From NCBI GenBank assembly GCA_016708435.1, contig JADJFV010000031.1:195001-247191 (forward strand): a DNA stretch of 52,191 nt, written 5' to 3'. The stretch is from Leptospiraceae bacterium. GTDB lineage: Bacteria > Spirochaetota > Leptospiria > Leptospirales > Leptospiraceae. The translations under genes were made by a program, and so were the position numbers. Below the pieces are notes generated by a model. The model was not told the DNA's origin, searched no databases, and saw only the letters and a program-made list of their open reading frames with translations. Each line of letters starts with the position of its first letter. Positions within the stretch are counted from its first letter, which is position 1. This document shows, piece by piece, positions 1 through 8,826 of this stretch.

Positions 1-215
1 TTGTAAAAGAACTTCTCTCGCTCTCTTCCATCTCCTACTCTGGTCGCTTTCGCTACCTTCGGAAACTTCTAACAAGCTCTTCGTTGCTCTGAATGTTTTT
101 CCATAATATTTCCAGCCCCTACAATGTCAAACCCATTTTGTATTTTTTATCCAAAAAAAAGTAAAAAAAAATAACGCGTTTGACAAAGTTTTTGGAATAA
201 GATAAGTATTAAAAC
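1..215. other. Leading non-coding stretch
   Basis: No coding region is recognisable here. The first 115 bases are rich in short CTC/TTC-type words (for example ctctctcgctctc and ctttcgctaccttcgg) that resemble the degenerate intergenic repeats seen elsewhere in the window. The motif ccataatatttc near base 100 recurs near 32,050. The last 35 bases hold the promoter listed separately. Confidence 0.4.
180..208 (+). promoter_or_regulatory. Candidate sigma70-type promoter giving a leaderless transcript
   Basis: A perfect -35 hexamer TTGACA (180-185) is followed after 17 bases by TAAGTA (203-208) as the -10. A start site 7 bases downstream would fall at about 215, immediately before the ATG at 216. 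No Shine-Dalgarno sequence precedes that ATG. Seen: the hexamers and spacing. Inferred: promoter activity and leaderless translation. Confidence 0.5.
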
Positions 216-890
216 ATGTCAATGAACCAATTAGATTCTCAGTTTGATATGGAAATCACAACTGAAACCGAAAAAGAAATTGTATTTAAAGCATATAGAA
301 CCTCACGGCATCTCGAAGAAAGGGTGCAGGAAACCCTAAGTCAAATCCTCAAAAAATACGAACGTGAGCGTTTGACTCCAATTCTTTACACAGTTCTAAA
401 AGAATTAATTATCAACGCCACGAAAGCGAATCAGAAAAGAGTATTTTTTGAAGAAAATAATTTTGATATTACAAACGCTGAGCATTACGAAATCGGCATC
501 AAACAGTATAAAAAAATTTTTAGCGAGAACATGGGTGAGTTATATGCGCCTAAATGTAAGTTAAAAGATTATTATTGCATGATTATATTCGAGTATGTAG
601 AAAGTGGGCTAACAATAGAAATCCGCAACAATACATTAATTGCAAAGCAAGAAGAAAAATCTCTACGAGAAAAACTTGCTATGGCAATGGGTTATGACGA
701 TTTGGCGCAGTTTTATATGGATAACGCGGATAATACGGAGGGCGCGGGACTTGGTCTTGCTCTTATTATCATCATGATGAAAGGCGAAGGAATAGATCCT
801 AATCTTTTTCGAATCTCTATAACAGATGAATACACTTCAGCAAGATTAGAAATACCATTTACGAATGAATTTAAAGCTCACAGACATTAA
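216..890 (+). CDS. Stand-alone GHKL-type ATPase (histidine-kinase-like ATP-binding protein)
   Basis: A 224-residue soluble protein without membrane segments or a receiver domain. It shows a histidine-kinase-type ATP-binding fold: an N-box near residues 61-72 (LKELIINATKAN, with E63 and N67) and a glycine-rich lid near 174-184 (TEGAGLGLALI). The expected DxGxG box between them is replaced by EIRNNT around residue 135, so ATP contacts there are altered. An N-terminal helical stretch (about 20-50) could be a dimerisation segment, but no conserved phospho-acceptor His box is clear. Such lone ATPases in spirochaetes may act as anti-sigma-type switch kinases or signalling subunits; the function here is inferred. 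A glycosyltransferase gene follows after 15 bases and is probably co-transcribed. Confidence 0.75.
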   Translation: MSMNQLDSQFDMEITTETEKEIVFKAYRTSRHLEERVQETLSQILKKYERERLTPILYTVLKELIINATKANQKRVFFEENNFDITNAEHYEIGIKQYKKIFSENMGELYAPKCKLKDYYCMIIFEYVESGLTIEIRNNTLIAKQEEKSLREKLAMAMGYDDLAQFYMDNADNTEGAGLGLALIIIMMKGEGIDPNLFRISITDEYTSARLEIPFTNEFKAHRH

Positions 891-905
891 AATTAATAGC
901 ACCGA

Positions 906-1676
906 ATGACCATTCCTATATCAGTATGTATCATCACTCTAAATGAGGAAGACAATATTAGGCGTTGTCTATTAAGTCTAGATTTTGTAGATGAAATAAT
1001 AATCGTGGACTCCGGCTCAACGGATAACACGACAGTAATCGCTCGTGAATTTCCTAAAACCAATATTTATTATAGAAAATTTGATACTTATATCAATCAA
1101 AAGAACTACTGCAAAAGTCTTTCCAAGAACGAATGGGTATTAGCCTTAGATGCTGACGAAGAAATATCTTCTGATTTAAAAAAGGAAATTTTAAATGTAA
1201 CGATTGATAATGTCAAAGACATATCAGGGTTCTATATTCCACGTCTCAGCTTTTATATGGATAAGTGGATTCGCCATGGTGGATGGTATCCAAATTATCA
1301 AATGCGTTTCTTCAGAAAAGAGAAAGGAGAATTTTCCGGTCTCTTAGTTCATGAAACGGTTTCCATACAAGGGAAAACTTCCTATTTTAAAAACCCACTC
1401 TGGCACTATTCCTATCGCAACATTTCCGATCATCTAAAGTTCATTGATAGATACTCAGAATTATGCGCTGTAGAGAAATTTAAGAAAGGAAAAAAATCTG
1501 GTCTTACACTTGCAATCGCAGAGGCAATCTGGAAATTTATATCCATGTATTTCATTCGATTTGGTTTTCTGGACGGTAAGGTGGGGCTAATTATTGCTAT
1601 CCTCGGATCGTATTATAATTTTTTAAAATACATTAAGCTCTACGAGATGCATCGTAAGAAAAAGAGAAAAGATTAG
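906..1676 (+). CDS. Family 2 glycosyltransferase (LPS core WaaE/KdtX-like)
   Basis: A 256-residue GT-A fold glycosyltransferase. The N-terminus ISVCIITLNEEDNI and the VDSGSTDNT loop (about 34-42) form the nucleotide-sugar site. The metal-binding DxD motif is DAD at 82-84, within ALDADEEIS. The DKWIRHGGWYPNYQMRFF stretch (about 118-136) and the basic C-terminal hydrophobic tail match the WaaE/KdtX-like branch that adds sugars to the lipopolysaccharide core. The likely role is transfer of a hexose onto LPS or another surface glycan at the inner face of the cytoplasmic membrane. It begins 15 bases after the GHKL ATPase gene. The family is clear; the exact substrate cannot be told. Confidence 0.85.
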   Translation: MTIPISVCIITLNEEDNIRRCLLSLDFVDEIIIVDSGSTDNTTVIAREFPKTNIYYRKFDTYINQKNYCKSLSKNEWVLALDADEEISSDLKKEILNVTIDNVKDISGFYIPRLSFYMDKWIRHGGWYPNYQMRFFRKEKGEFSGLLVHETVSIQGKTSYFKNPLWHYSYRNISDHLKFIDRYSELCAVEKFKKGKKSGLTLAIAEAIWKFISMYFIRFGFLDGKVGLIIAILGSYYNFLKYIKLYEMHRKKKRKD

Positions 1677-1921
1677 GGAAGATTTTCTTGTTCCAGATTG
1701 ATCTTTTACATTTATATCAATAAGGGCGCATTTGATTCCGACTACTCTTGGAAGTTGAGAGGTATTAGTGGGGCTAATATCTAAAACCAATCTAATTCTA
1801 GAATAAAAGCGACATACAAGCCGAAGAAGGGCAATTTGGTGGCTTCTACGTCCCTTCTATGTGGCTCTTAGGTAAAAAGTCTATTATATTATCAGGCGAG
1901 CTTTCCTCCCTTATGTTCGGA

Positions 1922-2013
1922 GTTTATACTGAGCGGAGTCGAAGTATGGTGAATAGCTTTTTTGTTTCTTTGTCAGATAGATTTCTCATGGTGAAGCCGT
2001 TCGAAATGACTGG
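1922..2013. repeat. Interspersed repeat fragments (gagcggagtcgaagtatgg; agatttctcatgg...ttcgaaatgac)
   Basis: Two short units of the repeat family dispersed through this window. The first is tactgagcggagtcgaagta. The second is gatagatttctcatggtg followed by ccgttcgaaatgactgg. The second unit recurs in reverse inside the macroglobulin 5' end (about 7,622-7,668), forward inside the ccmH 5' end (about 34,894-34,922) and in part in the 17.7-18.4 kb array. The tctcatggtgaagccgttcga core is close to palindromic. Confidence 0.6.
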
Positions 2014-2036
2014 AATAAAACTTTCTAGTCATTGAG

Positions 2037-2061
2037 ACCCCCGATTGAAAATTTCGGGGGT
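2037..2061. terminator. GC-rich hairpin downstream of the macroglobulin gene
   Basis: An 8-bp perfect stem acccccga/tcgggggt (2037-2044 and 2054-2061) with a 9-base loop. It lies about 60 bases past the stop codon of the minus-strand macroglobulin gene and between convergent genes. No clear U-tract follows on either strand, so it may be a repeat-associated palindrome instead of a true rho-independent terminator. Confidence 0.35.
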
Positions 2062-2119
2062 GACAACTTCAAACTCTGTATCAAATATTCTTACTTTCTT
2101 AAAAAGAATATCCCTACGC

Positions 2120-5100
2120 TTACTTCTCTACAATCAGTTTTTCCGGTAAACTAAATCCTTGAATCTCGGGTGCATACATACATTCCATTCGGGATGGTTT
2201 TACATTAAAACTTCCGGGAAGCTCGGCGCGAATCATGTAGGCGATTTCATAGACTTTTCCTTTCTTAAGCTTACTAAAGAAGAATGCCATCTTTTCATCC
2301 CGTCTTTCTGAATGCGTATAATACTGAATACCCTCATAGGCATCCGTCTTTGTCACTTCGAAACCAGAAGGAAGGAAATCTTCCAGTAGCAAATACTCAT
2401 AATCCTTATCTGCCTTAAATTGAATTTTTACCAATAACTCTTCGCCTACTTGCAATTTACCACCAACGAGAGTATAGGGAACTAAGTATTCCTGGTTATT
2501 CATATCCCTAATTCGCTTCACCGAATTAAAACTTCGTTTTATCTTTAATCCATTTCTTAAAGAATCAATGCTTGCTTGTGTTTCTGAGCTAAGTAAATCT
2601 TTGTCTTTGAATTTCAAAGTTCCTTTTAAGGCTAAATCAAAACTTAGATCAGAGGACTTGGTTCCTGTTGCAGTAACTGCATAGTTCTTTGCATTCTCCT
2701 TTAGCGGTATATACTTCTTTAACTCACGGGAAGTCTTTGAAGTATCATACTCAATACTCGTAACAGGTTTTCCATTGAGTGCAAAATCTACCTTACCCTT
2801 AGAAGAAAACTTTGCACCTTTCTTATCTAAGTATTTGGTAATTGCAGATATTACAGTCGCAGTCTCCTTTGTAGAACTCCAAAGTCCACCACTACTTCTC
2901 TTCTGAAGGGAACTCATAAGACTTGCAGGCAACGAAGATTTATCCTCAGCGTCTAAGATCGCAGAAAGCACATGAGCGGATACTTCTGCATTGCCTCCCT
3001 GCCAACTATAATACGATCCTTCGGAGTTTTCAAAATAGACTCCCTTGTTATCTTTTTTCTGTGCAGACTTTAATTTTTCAAGGAGTGAAGGAATTTGTTT
3101 TTTTAACTCAGCTACTTGTTTCTCACCCTCTTTTGTAAATGCTTTTGGGGAAACATGGACTAATGCTTTTAGTAAAAATGATTTTGCATAGGGACTCAAA
3201 TCTTCTTTCTTTACTAATTTTTCATAAGAAGAAGGACTCCATAGTTCATAGAGACTTGCGACATACAACAAGTAAGCGCGTGCATCGTCATCCATACTCT
3301 GTGGATTAGAAAGCATTCTTTGAATGGCAGCCTTTCCTTTATTTACAGCCTCTGTCGGCTCAAAGAGAAGACTTATTTTCTGATTCATTTCCATTTCAAA
3401 AATGATATTTCTAGGATAAGGATTATGAAGTCCCGCCATTACATAGCCGGTTAAATACTCATTACCCGCATCTCCACTCCACCAGCCCCAAGTTCCATCT
3501 TCATTTTGCATTTCTTCTAATCGCTTTATTCCTTCTTTCACCTTATCAAGTAACTTGGGATCTTCTTTAATGGATGGAATTTTTCCTTTGCTGTTTAAAT
3601 ACCAGATTTCTACTGCTGGCAGAAATCTATTCAATGTCTGCTCCACACAACCATAAGGATACTCAGCTAGAAAATCACTCGCGTTACAAATCTTTTCAAT
3701 CGGACTTGGATTCACTGAAATTTCTAACTCATCTGCGAAGGCAGAAATGTTCTTATCATTCTTAGTTGGATTTAATTTGACAGTAGAATTTTCTCCCATG
3801 TCACCTTGATCTGCCATTTTAAATGCAATTCCGTTTTTATATACAGGAAGCTTATGCAAAATCGCATCCTTTGCTTTTTCATTTGCAATTGCTTTAAATT
3901 GAATTTTTACGGAATCTTCATTTGGAACTGTTATCGCATAATGTTGTTTTGACGCTCCAAAAGGAGGAAGACTTACCTTTTCTTTTTCTTCCGGCTTTAC
4001 TTCCTTATCATTAATAAGCATTTCTGTTTTCACTTCTTGCATTCCTTCCTTGGAATTATTATTCACAATTCCAATGATGCTAAGTTTATCCGACTCAGTT
4101 AAAAAGCGGGGCTTTGCAATTCTTGTAACTAAATCCTGAGTCACAAGCACAGCACTAGTCGTCTCACCTACTCTTCCTTCCATGTCATGTCCACGAAGCG
4201 TCAGTCGCCATTCAGTGAGATTATCAGGCACTTCAAAACTTAGACTAGCCTTTCCGTCTTTTCCTGTTCTGAGATCTGACTTCCAAAAGGCTGTGTCTTT
4301 AAAGTTTTCTCGAACCAGTGGATCGCGTCCGTCTTTTGTAGTTCCCGCAAGAAGAGTCATCGGATAAGAATAATTAGTCGATACCCAGTTGGAAATTTTA
4401 GAATAGAAAAATGGATTCATTGCACTCGTATGATCGGGACGAATCTGATAAATTGCTTCATCCACTACACCTAAAGAAAAATCTCCTTCTACCGGCTTTC
4501 CTTCTTCGTTTGTGGCAGTCACTTCTACTTTAACAGTTTCTCTTGGCAGATACTTTTCCTTATCCGCTTTGACTTTAATCATCACTCTTGTATCTACATG
4601 CGGAAACTCCAATCCCTGACTGGTCGTATAAAGTGCCTGATTCTTTTGCATGGTTGCTGTGATAAATAAATTGGGCGCGTATTCTGGCTTTATATTTAAC
4701 TTAACCGCTTGTAAATTTCCATCCATCTTGACTACTTTTCTGTCATAGATGTCTCTTCCTTCTAAAGTCACGCAAACATAATTGTCTACGAATTTACTTT
4801 TGAGGAGAACAGTAATTTCCCCCGGTTTGTCAATTGCGGATTTATCTAAAGTCAATTCCAAATTCTTGAACTTGGATTCCATTCTGTCATTGGTTCCGGA
4901 GTAAAGCCAGATTACCCGCGAGGCAGTGATTTGATTTTGTAAGGCATCGCTCGATGTAGCTACAATATCGAATTCACCAGCGGCGGATAACTCACTATTT
5001 AACTCTAATTTATAAATTCCTTTTTCATCCGTGCTAATCTTTTGAATAAAGACAGGCTTTTCTTCATGCACATAGACTCTTTGCCAGGGCTTCCAAATAT

Positions 5101-7873
5101 AACGAAAGAATTGCAAAGTAACGTTAGCCGAAACAGGCTTGCCTTCATAATCTAAAGTTTTAATTTCAAATTCCTTTTTATCCTTTGTATAATAGAAAGA
5201 ATTCACTGGATTGATTTTAATGTAAAACTTTCCACGACCTACTGTAATTGTTTTGCGGGAAGTAATCGATACATTTGATTTGTCGATAACAGTTGCTTCG
5301 AGTGTAATCTGTCTATCGTAGGGATAATTTCCCAATTTAAATTTTAAGAGTGCAAGACCGTTTTCGTTTAACTCCTTGTCACCCTCCATACGAATCTGAT
5401 TGTAAGAAGAATTTGACTCATACTCTTCTTCCCACCAATACGTAGTGTTTGTATCTCTTAGTTTATTTTCATAAAACCGAAAACTTACATTTGCATTGGC
5501 AAGGGGAGCGCCGAAGAAATACTTTGCTTCTACTTTAAACTCAGCAGTTTCCCCGTTGACGTATGCATTCTCAGCAGGAGTAATTTCTACTTTGTATTCA
5601 GGTTTACGATACTGCTCAATAAAGAAGTAAGCAGAACCACTAACGGCTACTCCCTGTTCTCCCTTCGAAACGTTAATTCCATACTCACCGAGTGCATCTT
5701 GGTTTTTAGAAGTAAATTCTCCGCTGTAAGTTCCCCATTCATCTAGCTCGACTTCCTTTGATTCGAGATTTTCCCCTTCTGGATTGGTAATATTATAAGT
5801 TACTTTCACCTTTGCGTCAGGAAGAAATTTTCCTTCGCTCTTTTTGCCAATGATCTTAAAAAATACAGTATCACCAGCGCGGTATACAGGTCGCTCTGTG
5901 TAGATGAAAAATTTATTTTGCTCATTTGCATAGGACTTAGGCTTTCCTGTTTCCGAAAAAGCATTGCTTCCATCTTTTCCCACAGCAACAACTAGAATAT
6001 TTGCTTTAGTCTTAGTTGGAAATTGAAAGATTCCTGATTCATCTGCAATTGCTTCGTGGACTAATTTGAAATTATAATTGGAAATATTTGCAGGTTTTAC
6101 CACAAACCTATCGGAATAGTCTGCATTATCGTCATTGGAATAAGACTCATCCGAATTCGATTGAGAATTATCCGTATTAGTCGTTTTAGCATCTTTGACA
6201 GGAGGTAAATCTTCATAAAAATAAAACTTTGCATTAGCCATGGGTAGATTGGAAATTAAATCACTCGCGTATACAAACACAGAATCAATCGAACGCTTCA
6301 CTACAATTCCAATCGAAGTAACACTAAAAAACTTCTTAGAATAATACTTATTACCCTCACCAGTCACTTCAATCATATAAGTCGCAGTTGGAAGTTTGTC
6401 TTTTAAATTTAGCTCCATATAATTCCAATCGTAGAGTTGGAAATTGCGCATCGTTTCTTCCCATTCAGTGATGAGCTTAAACTTTTTTTCTTTTGCATCT
6501 ATCTTTGCGCTATCTTGCACTAGTAGCATTTCTGCTTGCAGGCTTTCTGGAATCTGGTAGACTTTGATGTTTACTTTTTCAATTCGAAATGTTCTTAGAT
6601 CAAATTGAATTTTATCGGCAGGAGAGAATACATATCGGTTTGTGCTAACTGTAATTCCTGGCTCTTTTGGTTTAACAATGAAGTTTTGTTTCTCGTAATC
6701 TTTGCCTTCGGTAATGATAACATTTTCTTTTGTAATTTCATGAAACCCGCGGTGAGAAATTTTTAAATTGTATTTGCCGGGCTTTATATCTTCGATTCTA
6801 AATTCCCCATTAGAAAATGTCACCGCACTATGATTTACTCGAAGTGAGGATAACACTGCATTAATCCCAATCGCCGGAACATTCAAGCCTTCAATCAAAA
6901 CAGTTCCCGAAAGAGAAGCAGTCTTAAAGAGTCGCATCGGCAAGTTGAATTTTTCCCCTGATTTGAGTTTCTTAATGCGGGCAGTCTCGGAAATTCGACC
7001 TGATTTTTCAAAGCTAACAGAATAAGAGCCTTCGGTCAATTTTTCGAATTTATAATATCCTTTAGCATTCGTAGTTGTAGTTTGGGACTTATTCGAATTG
7101 GAGTAATAATTATCAGGCTTAATCTTTACTTCTACTCCTTCCAAATTTTTACCGCGCGAGTCCTTTACTACACCCTGTAAAATTCCCTCCTTGGCTAAGA
7201 AATACTTTGCTTTCTCCTTTGTCTGCTGAATACTTCCCTCAGAGGTAAAGTTTACATAACCGCTAGCCTGGATCGAGAGTTTATAATTAATCTCTGGAAT
7301 AAAATCTTTGATTTGGAAATAACCTTTATTATCCGTCTTAACAGTATAATACCCGACACCCAGGTTTTGATTTTTCATCTCAACAGTTGCATTTTCAATT
7401 CCGCGTTTGGTATTAGCCTCTAACACATATCCTTCGTAAACATTCTTAGAAGTAAAACTTTCTTCTGCAACCTTCGCCTCCTGCGGGTAAATGCTGTATG
7501 CCAGTAAGAGGAATAAAAGGAATACCATGCGAAGGCGTTGGGCGCGACCAAACGCCGAAGGGAATGAACACAGACTTGCACTGAGCTTGTCGAATGTGTG
7601 AACACGGATGGGATTTGAATTACGGTCATTTCGAACATGCCCCATCGTGAGAAATCTATCTGACAAATAACTAGTAGCCTTAAGCAATATAGACATCTCA
7701 CATCGCTTGGCGGTAGTGTGAGCGAAGCGAAAGGGTGGAAGCAGGTTCGATGTGACAGGGGTAATTCTGCATATACCACTCAAGACTTCCCAAAATAATC
7801 CAGCGCCCTTATCGTTGTCTATCGGTGCCCATCGGTGTCCATCGGTGGTAATCTTATTTTTTCTTCCAAACAT
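2120..7873 (-). CDS. Alpha-2-macroglobulin family protein with N-terminal CarboxypepD-regulatory-like domains
   Basis: A giant (1917-residue) bacterial macroglobulin, probably periplasmic or membrane-anchored, that would trap proteases through a reactive thioester. The thioester motif is intact: PYGCVEQ with Cys near residue 1409 (codon at about 3647). Around residues 145-400 lie two or three carboxypeptidase-regulatory-like beta domains (GVVKDSRGKNLEGVEVKI and similar), then MG domains, then the alpha-toroid with the thioester. The start at 7873 has a good Shine-Dalgarno (AGAGGG). However, residues about 7-113 are translated interspersed repeat, and the true signal peptide begins only at Met116 (ATG at 7526-7528; MVFLLFLLLAYSIYPQ). 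The gene lies 12 bases after the AMMECR1 gene and ends a five-gene operon. The family is sure; secretion from the extended start is doubtful. Confidence 0.9.
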   Translation of the reverse strand: MFGRKNKITTDGHRWAPIDNDKGAGLFWEVLSGICRITPVTSNLLPPFRFAHTTAKRCEMSILLKATSYLSDRFLTMGHVRNDRNSNPIRVHTFDKLSASLCSFPSAFGRAQRLRMVFLLFLLLAYSIYPQEAKVAEESFTSKNVYEGYVLEANTKRGIENATVEMKNQNLGVGYYTVKTDNKGYFQIKDFIPEINYKLSIQASGYVNFTSEGSIQQTKEKAKYFLAKEGILQGVVKDSRGKNLEGVEVKIKPDNYYSNSNKSQTTTTNAKGYYKFEKLTEGSYSVSFEKSGRISETARIKKLKSGEKFNLPMRLFKTASLSGTVLIEGLNVPAIGINAVLSSLRVNHSAVTFSNGEFRIEDIKPGKYNLKISHRGFHEITKENVIITEGKDYEKQNFIVKPKEPGITVSTNRYVFSPADKIQFDLRTFRIEKVNIKVYQIPESLQAEMLLVQDSAKIDAKEKKFKLITEWEETMRNFQLYDWNYMELNLKDKLPTATYMIEVTGEGNKYYSKKFFSVTSIGIVVKRSIDSVFVYASDLISNLPMANAKFYFYEDLPPVKDAKTTNTDNSQSNSDESYSNDDNADYSDRFVVKPANISNYNFKLVHEAIADESGIFQFPTKTKANILVVAVGKDGSNAFSETGKPKSYANEQNKFFIYTERPVYRAGDTVFFKIIGKKSEGKFLPDAKVKVTYNITNPEGENLESKEVELDEWGTYSGEFTSKNQDALGEYGINVSKGEQGVAVSGSAYFFIEQYRKPEYKVEITPAENAYVNGETAEFKVEAKYFFGAPLANANVSFRFYENKLRDTNTTYWWEEEYESNSSYNQIRMEGDKELNENGLALLKFKLGNYPYDRQITLEATVIDKSNVSITSRKTITVGRGKFYIKINPVNSFYYTKDKKEFEIKTLDYEGKPVSANVTLQFFRYIWKPWQRVYVHEEKPVFIQKISTDEKGIYKLELNSELSAAGEFDIVATSSDALQNQITASRVIWLYSGTNDRMESKFKNLELTLDKSAIDKPGEITVLLKSKFVDNYVCVTLEGRDIYDRKVVKMDGNLQAVKLNIKPEYAPNLFITATMQKNQALYTTSQGLEFPHVDTRVMIKVKADKEKYLPRETVKVEVTATNEEGKPVEGDFSLGVVDEAIYQIRPDHTSAMNPFFYSKISNWVSTNYSYPMTLLAGTTKDGRDPLVRENFKDTAFWKSDLRTGKDGKASLSFEVPDNLTEWRLTLRGHDMEGRVGETTSAVLVTQDLVTRIAKPRFLTESDKLSIIGIVNNNSKEGMQEVKTEMLINDKEVKPEEKEKVSLPPFGASKQHYAITVPNEDSVKIQFKAIANEKAKDAILHKLPVYKNGIAFKMADQGDMGENSTVKLNPTKNDKNISAFADELEISVNPSPIEKICNASDFLAEYPYGCVEQTLNRFLPAVEIWYLNSKGKIPSIKEDPKLLDKVKEGIKRLEEMQNEDGTWGWWSGDAGNEYLTGYVMAGLHNPYPRNIIFEMEMNQKISLLFEPTEAVNKGKAAIQRMLSNPQSMDDDARAYLLYVASLYELWSPSSYEKLVKKEDLSPYAKSFLLKALVHVSPKAFTKEGEKQVAELKKQIPSLLEKLKSAQKKDNKGVYFENSEGSYYSWQGGNAEVSAHVLSAILDAEDKSSLPASLMSSLQKRSSGGLWSSTKETATVISAITKYLDKKGAKFSSKGKVDFALNGKPVTSIEYDTSKTSRELKKYIPLKENAKNYAVTATGTKSSDLSFDLALKGTLKFKDKDLLSSETQASIDSLRNGLKIKRSFNSVKRIRDMNNQEYLVPYTLVGGKLQVGEELLVKIQFKADKDYEYLLLEDFLPSGFEVTKTDAYEGIQYYTHSERRDEKMAFFFSKLKKGKVYEIAYMIRAELPGSFNVKPSRMECMYAPEIQGFSLPEKLIVEK
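7530..7855 (-). repeat. Composite interspersed repeat inserted in frame in the macroglobulin 5' end
   Basis: Between the start codon (7873) and the signal peptide (Met at 7528) lie about 320 bases made only of repeat family units. In gene order they are KITTDGHRW (caccgatgg units, about 7,801-7,853), VTSN (tgtcacatcgaacc, about 7,744-7,758), RFLT...VRND (agatttctcac... and ttcgaaatgac-like, about 7,622-7,665) and a tggtcgcgcccaacgcc palindrome (about 7,533-7,555). The frame stays open throughout. The ccmH gene has the same units in the same order and frame. Confidence 0.75.
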
Positions 7874-7885
7874 ACTATTTCCCTC

Positions 7886-8476
7886 TTATCTAATTAATAT
7901 TGCTTTAAATACGCTTACGTCTAATGCTTTTTCTTTTTGAATAATTCTTTTTAAACCGGAATGAGATTTGATTTCTCCGGGAACATATACACTGCCAGTT
8001 CCATTTTCTTTGGTGAGGTAAACGCCGAATCTACCTAGTGCAATCGCACCCGTATCCGCTACAGGAACGGGTGAGTCTGCTATTGTTAAAATAAAATAAG
8101 CAGTCTTAAGCTCTTCGATTTCGAGTGGAGGATAACGGGGATCATTCCTTAGCGCGCCTCTTATATATTCTTCGAGCACTGTAGCTAGTTGCGTATTCTT
8201 ATGACGGAAGGCACCAAAGCATCCGCGCACTTTTCCTTTATTTACAATGGTGATAAAAACTCCAAGCTCTCCAAAAAAAGAAGGAGTTTCAGGGACACTC
8301 AAATCACAGGATTTTAAACTCAATTCGGCAGTTGCTGTGCAGCGGATAAATTCCATTACCCGATCAGATGATTTTGTCTTTGAAAATTTCTTCCATTCCT
8401 CTAAAGAATTTTCCTCACCTAATAGAGGAAAAAAGTAAACTATGTAAATAAGAAGTGCTAGGCTTCGAATTCCCAT
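7886..8476 (-). CDS. AMMECR1-domain protein with signal peptide
   Basis: A 196-residue protein with a hydrophobic N-terminus (SLALLIYIVYFFPLLG, about 5-20), so probably exported. The AMMECR1 fold is recognised from GVFITIVNKGKVRGCFGAF (about 71-89, with the conserved RGC-G core) and from NDPRYPPLEIEEL followed by a beta strand. The family's biochemical activity is not firmly established; the RGC-G cysteine is its hallmark. Its start overlaps the end of the STAS gene by 19 bases, so the two are translationally coupled, and the macroglobulin gene follows after 12 bases. Export is unusual, since most AMMECR1 proteins are cytosolic; that point is inferred from the leader only. Confidence 0.8.
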   Translation of the reverse strand: MGIRSLALLIYIVYFFPLLGEENSLEEWKKFSKTKSSDRVMEFIRCTATAELSLKSCDLSVPETPSFFGELGVFITIVNKGKVRGCFGAFRHKNTQLATVLEEYIRGALRNDPRYPPLEIEELKTAYFILTIADSPVPVADTGAIALGRFGVYLTKENGTGSVYVPGEIKSHSGLKRIIQKEKALDVSVFKAILIR

Positions 8477-8826
8477 GTAGTTTCTAATGCCATTTCTTGC
8501 GAGGTATACTTTTTAAAGGAGCGAGTAAATCCGCCCAGTGAAAAAACATGATTGATGGTAGAGTTTACATTAATAAATTTTAGAACATGATTTCTTTTTT
8601 GTAAGTAGAGCGCCTGCGTCACAAGAATTCCTAGACCGGAGGAATCAATGAAGCGGACATTTAATAGATCGAGCAAAATCTTATGACTATTCTCTTTGTT
8701 TAAAGCATCAAAGACATCTTTTAGTTCAGGAGTTGTGTATAAATCAATATTACCCGCTATTTGAATCAGGTTTACACTTCCAATCACACTAGTAATAAGT
8801 TTTAAGTCGGTAATATCGTCTTTCAT
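8458..8826 (-). CDS. STAS-domain anti-sigma factor antagonist
   Basis: A 122-residue single-domain protein of the SpoIIAA type. It has the GNIDLYTTPELKDVF strand-helix (about 25-39) and the phosphorylation loop FIDSSGLGIL (59-68), with Ser62 or Ser63 as the likely acceptor. Such proteins bind a kinase/anti-sigma partner when dephosphorylated by a PP2C phosphatase. Its ATG overlaps the VanW-like gene's stop in an ATGA (4 bases), and its own end overlaps the AMMECR1 gene, so it is embedded in the operon. A PP2C phosphatase (13.4 kb) and a GHKL ATPase (0.2 kb) lie nearby, but pairing is not shown by the sequence. Confidence 0.85.
   Translation of the reverse strand: MKDDITDLKLITSVIGSVNLIQIAGNIDLYTTPELKDVFDALNKENSHKILLDLLNVRFIDSSGLGILVTQALYLQKRNHVLKFINVNSTINHVFSLGGFTRSFKKYTSQEMALETTWEFEA

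Larger units (their letters stand above)
1677..2119. other. 443-base intergenic gap with repeat fragments
   Basis: The gap lies between the glycosyltransferase and the 3' end of the convergent macroglobulin gene. The first 230 bases hold no gene I recognise; on the minus strand a short open stretch ends in LYVAFILELDWF-stop, too short to call. The right half carries interspersed-repeat words (listed separately) and a hairpin at 2037-2061. Confidence 0.5.

Noticed and set aside
7420..7779. 119-codon minus-strand frame overlapping the macroglobulin start
   Set aside because: It is the repeat and signal-peptide region read in another frame, with atypical composition (Cys/Leu/Ser-rich).
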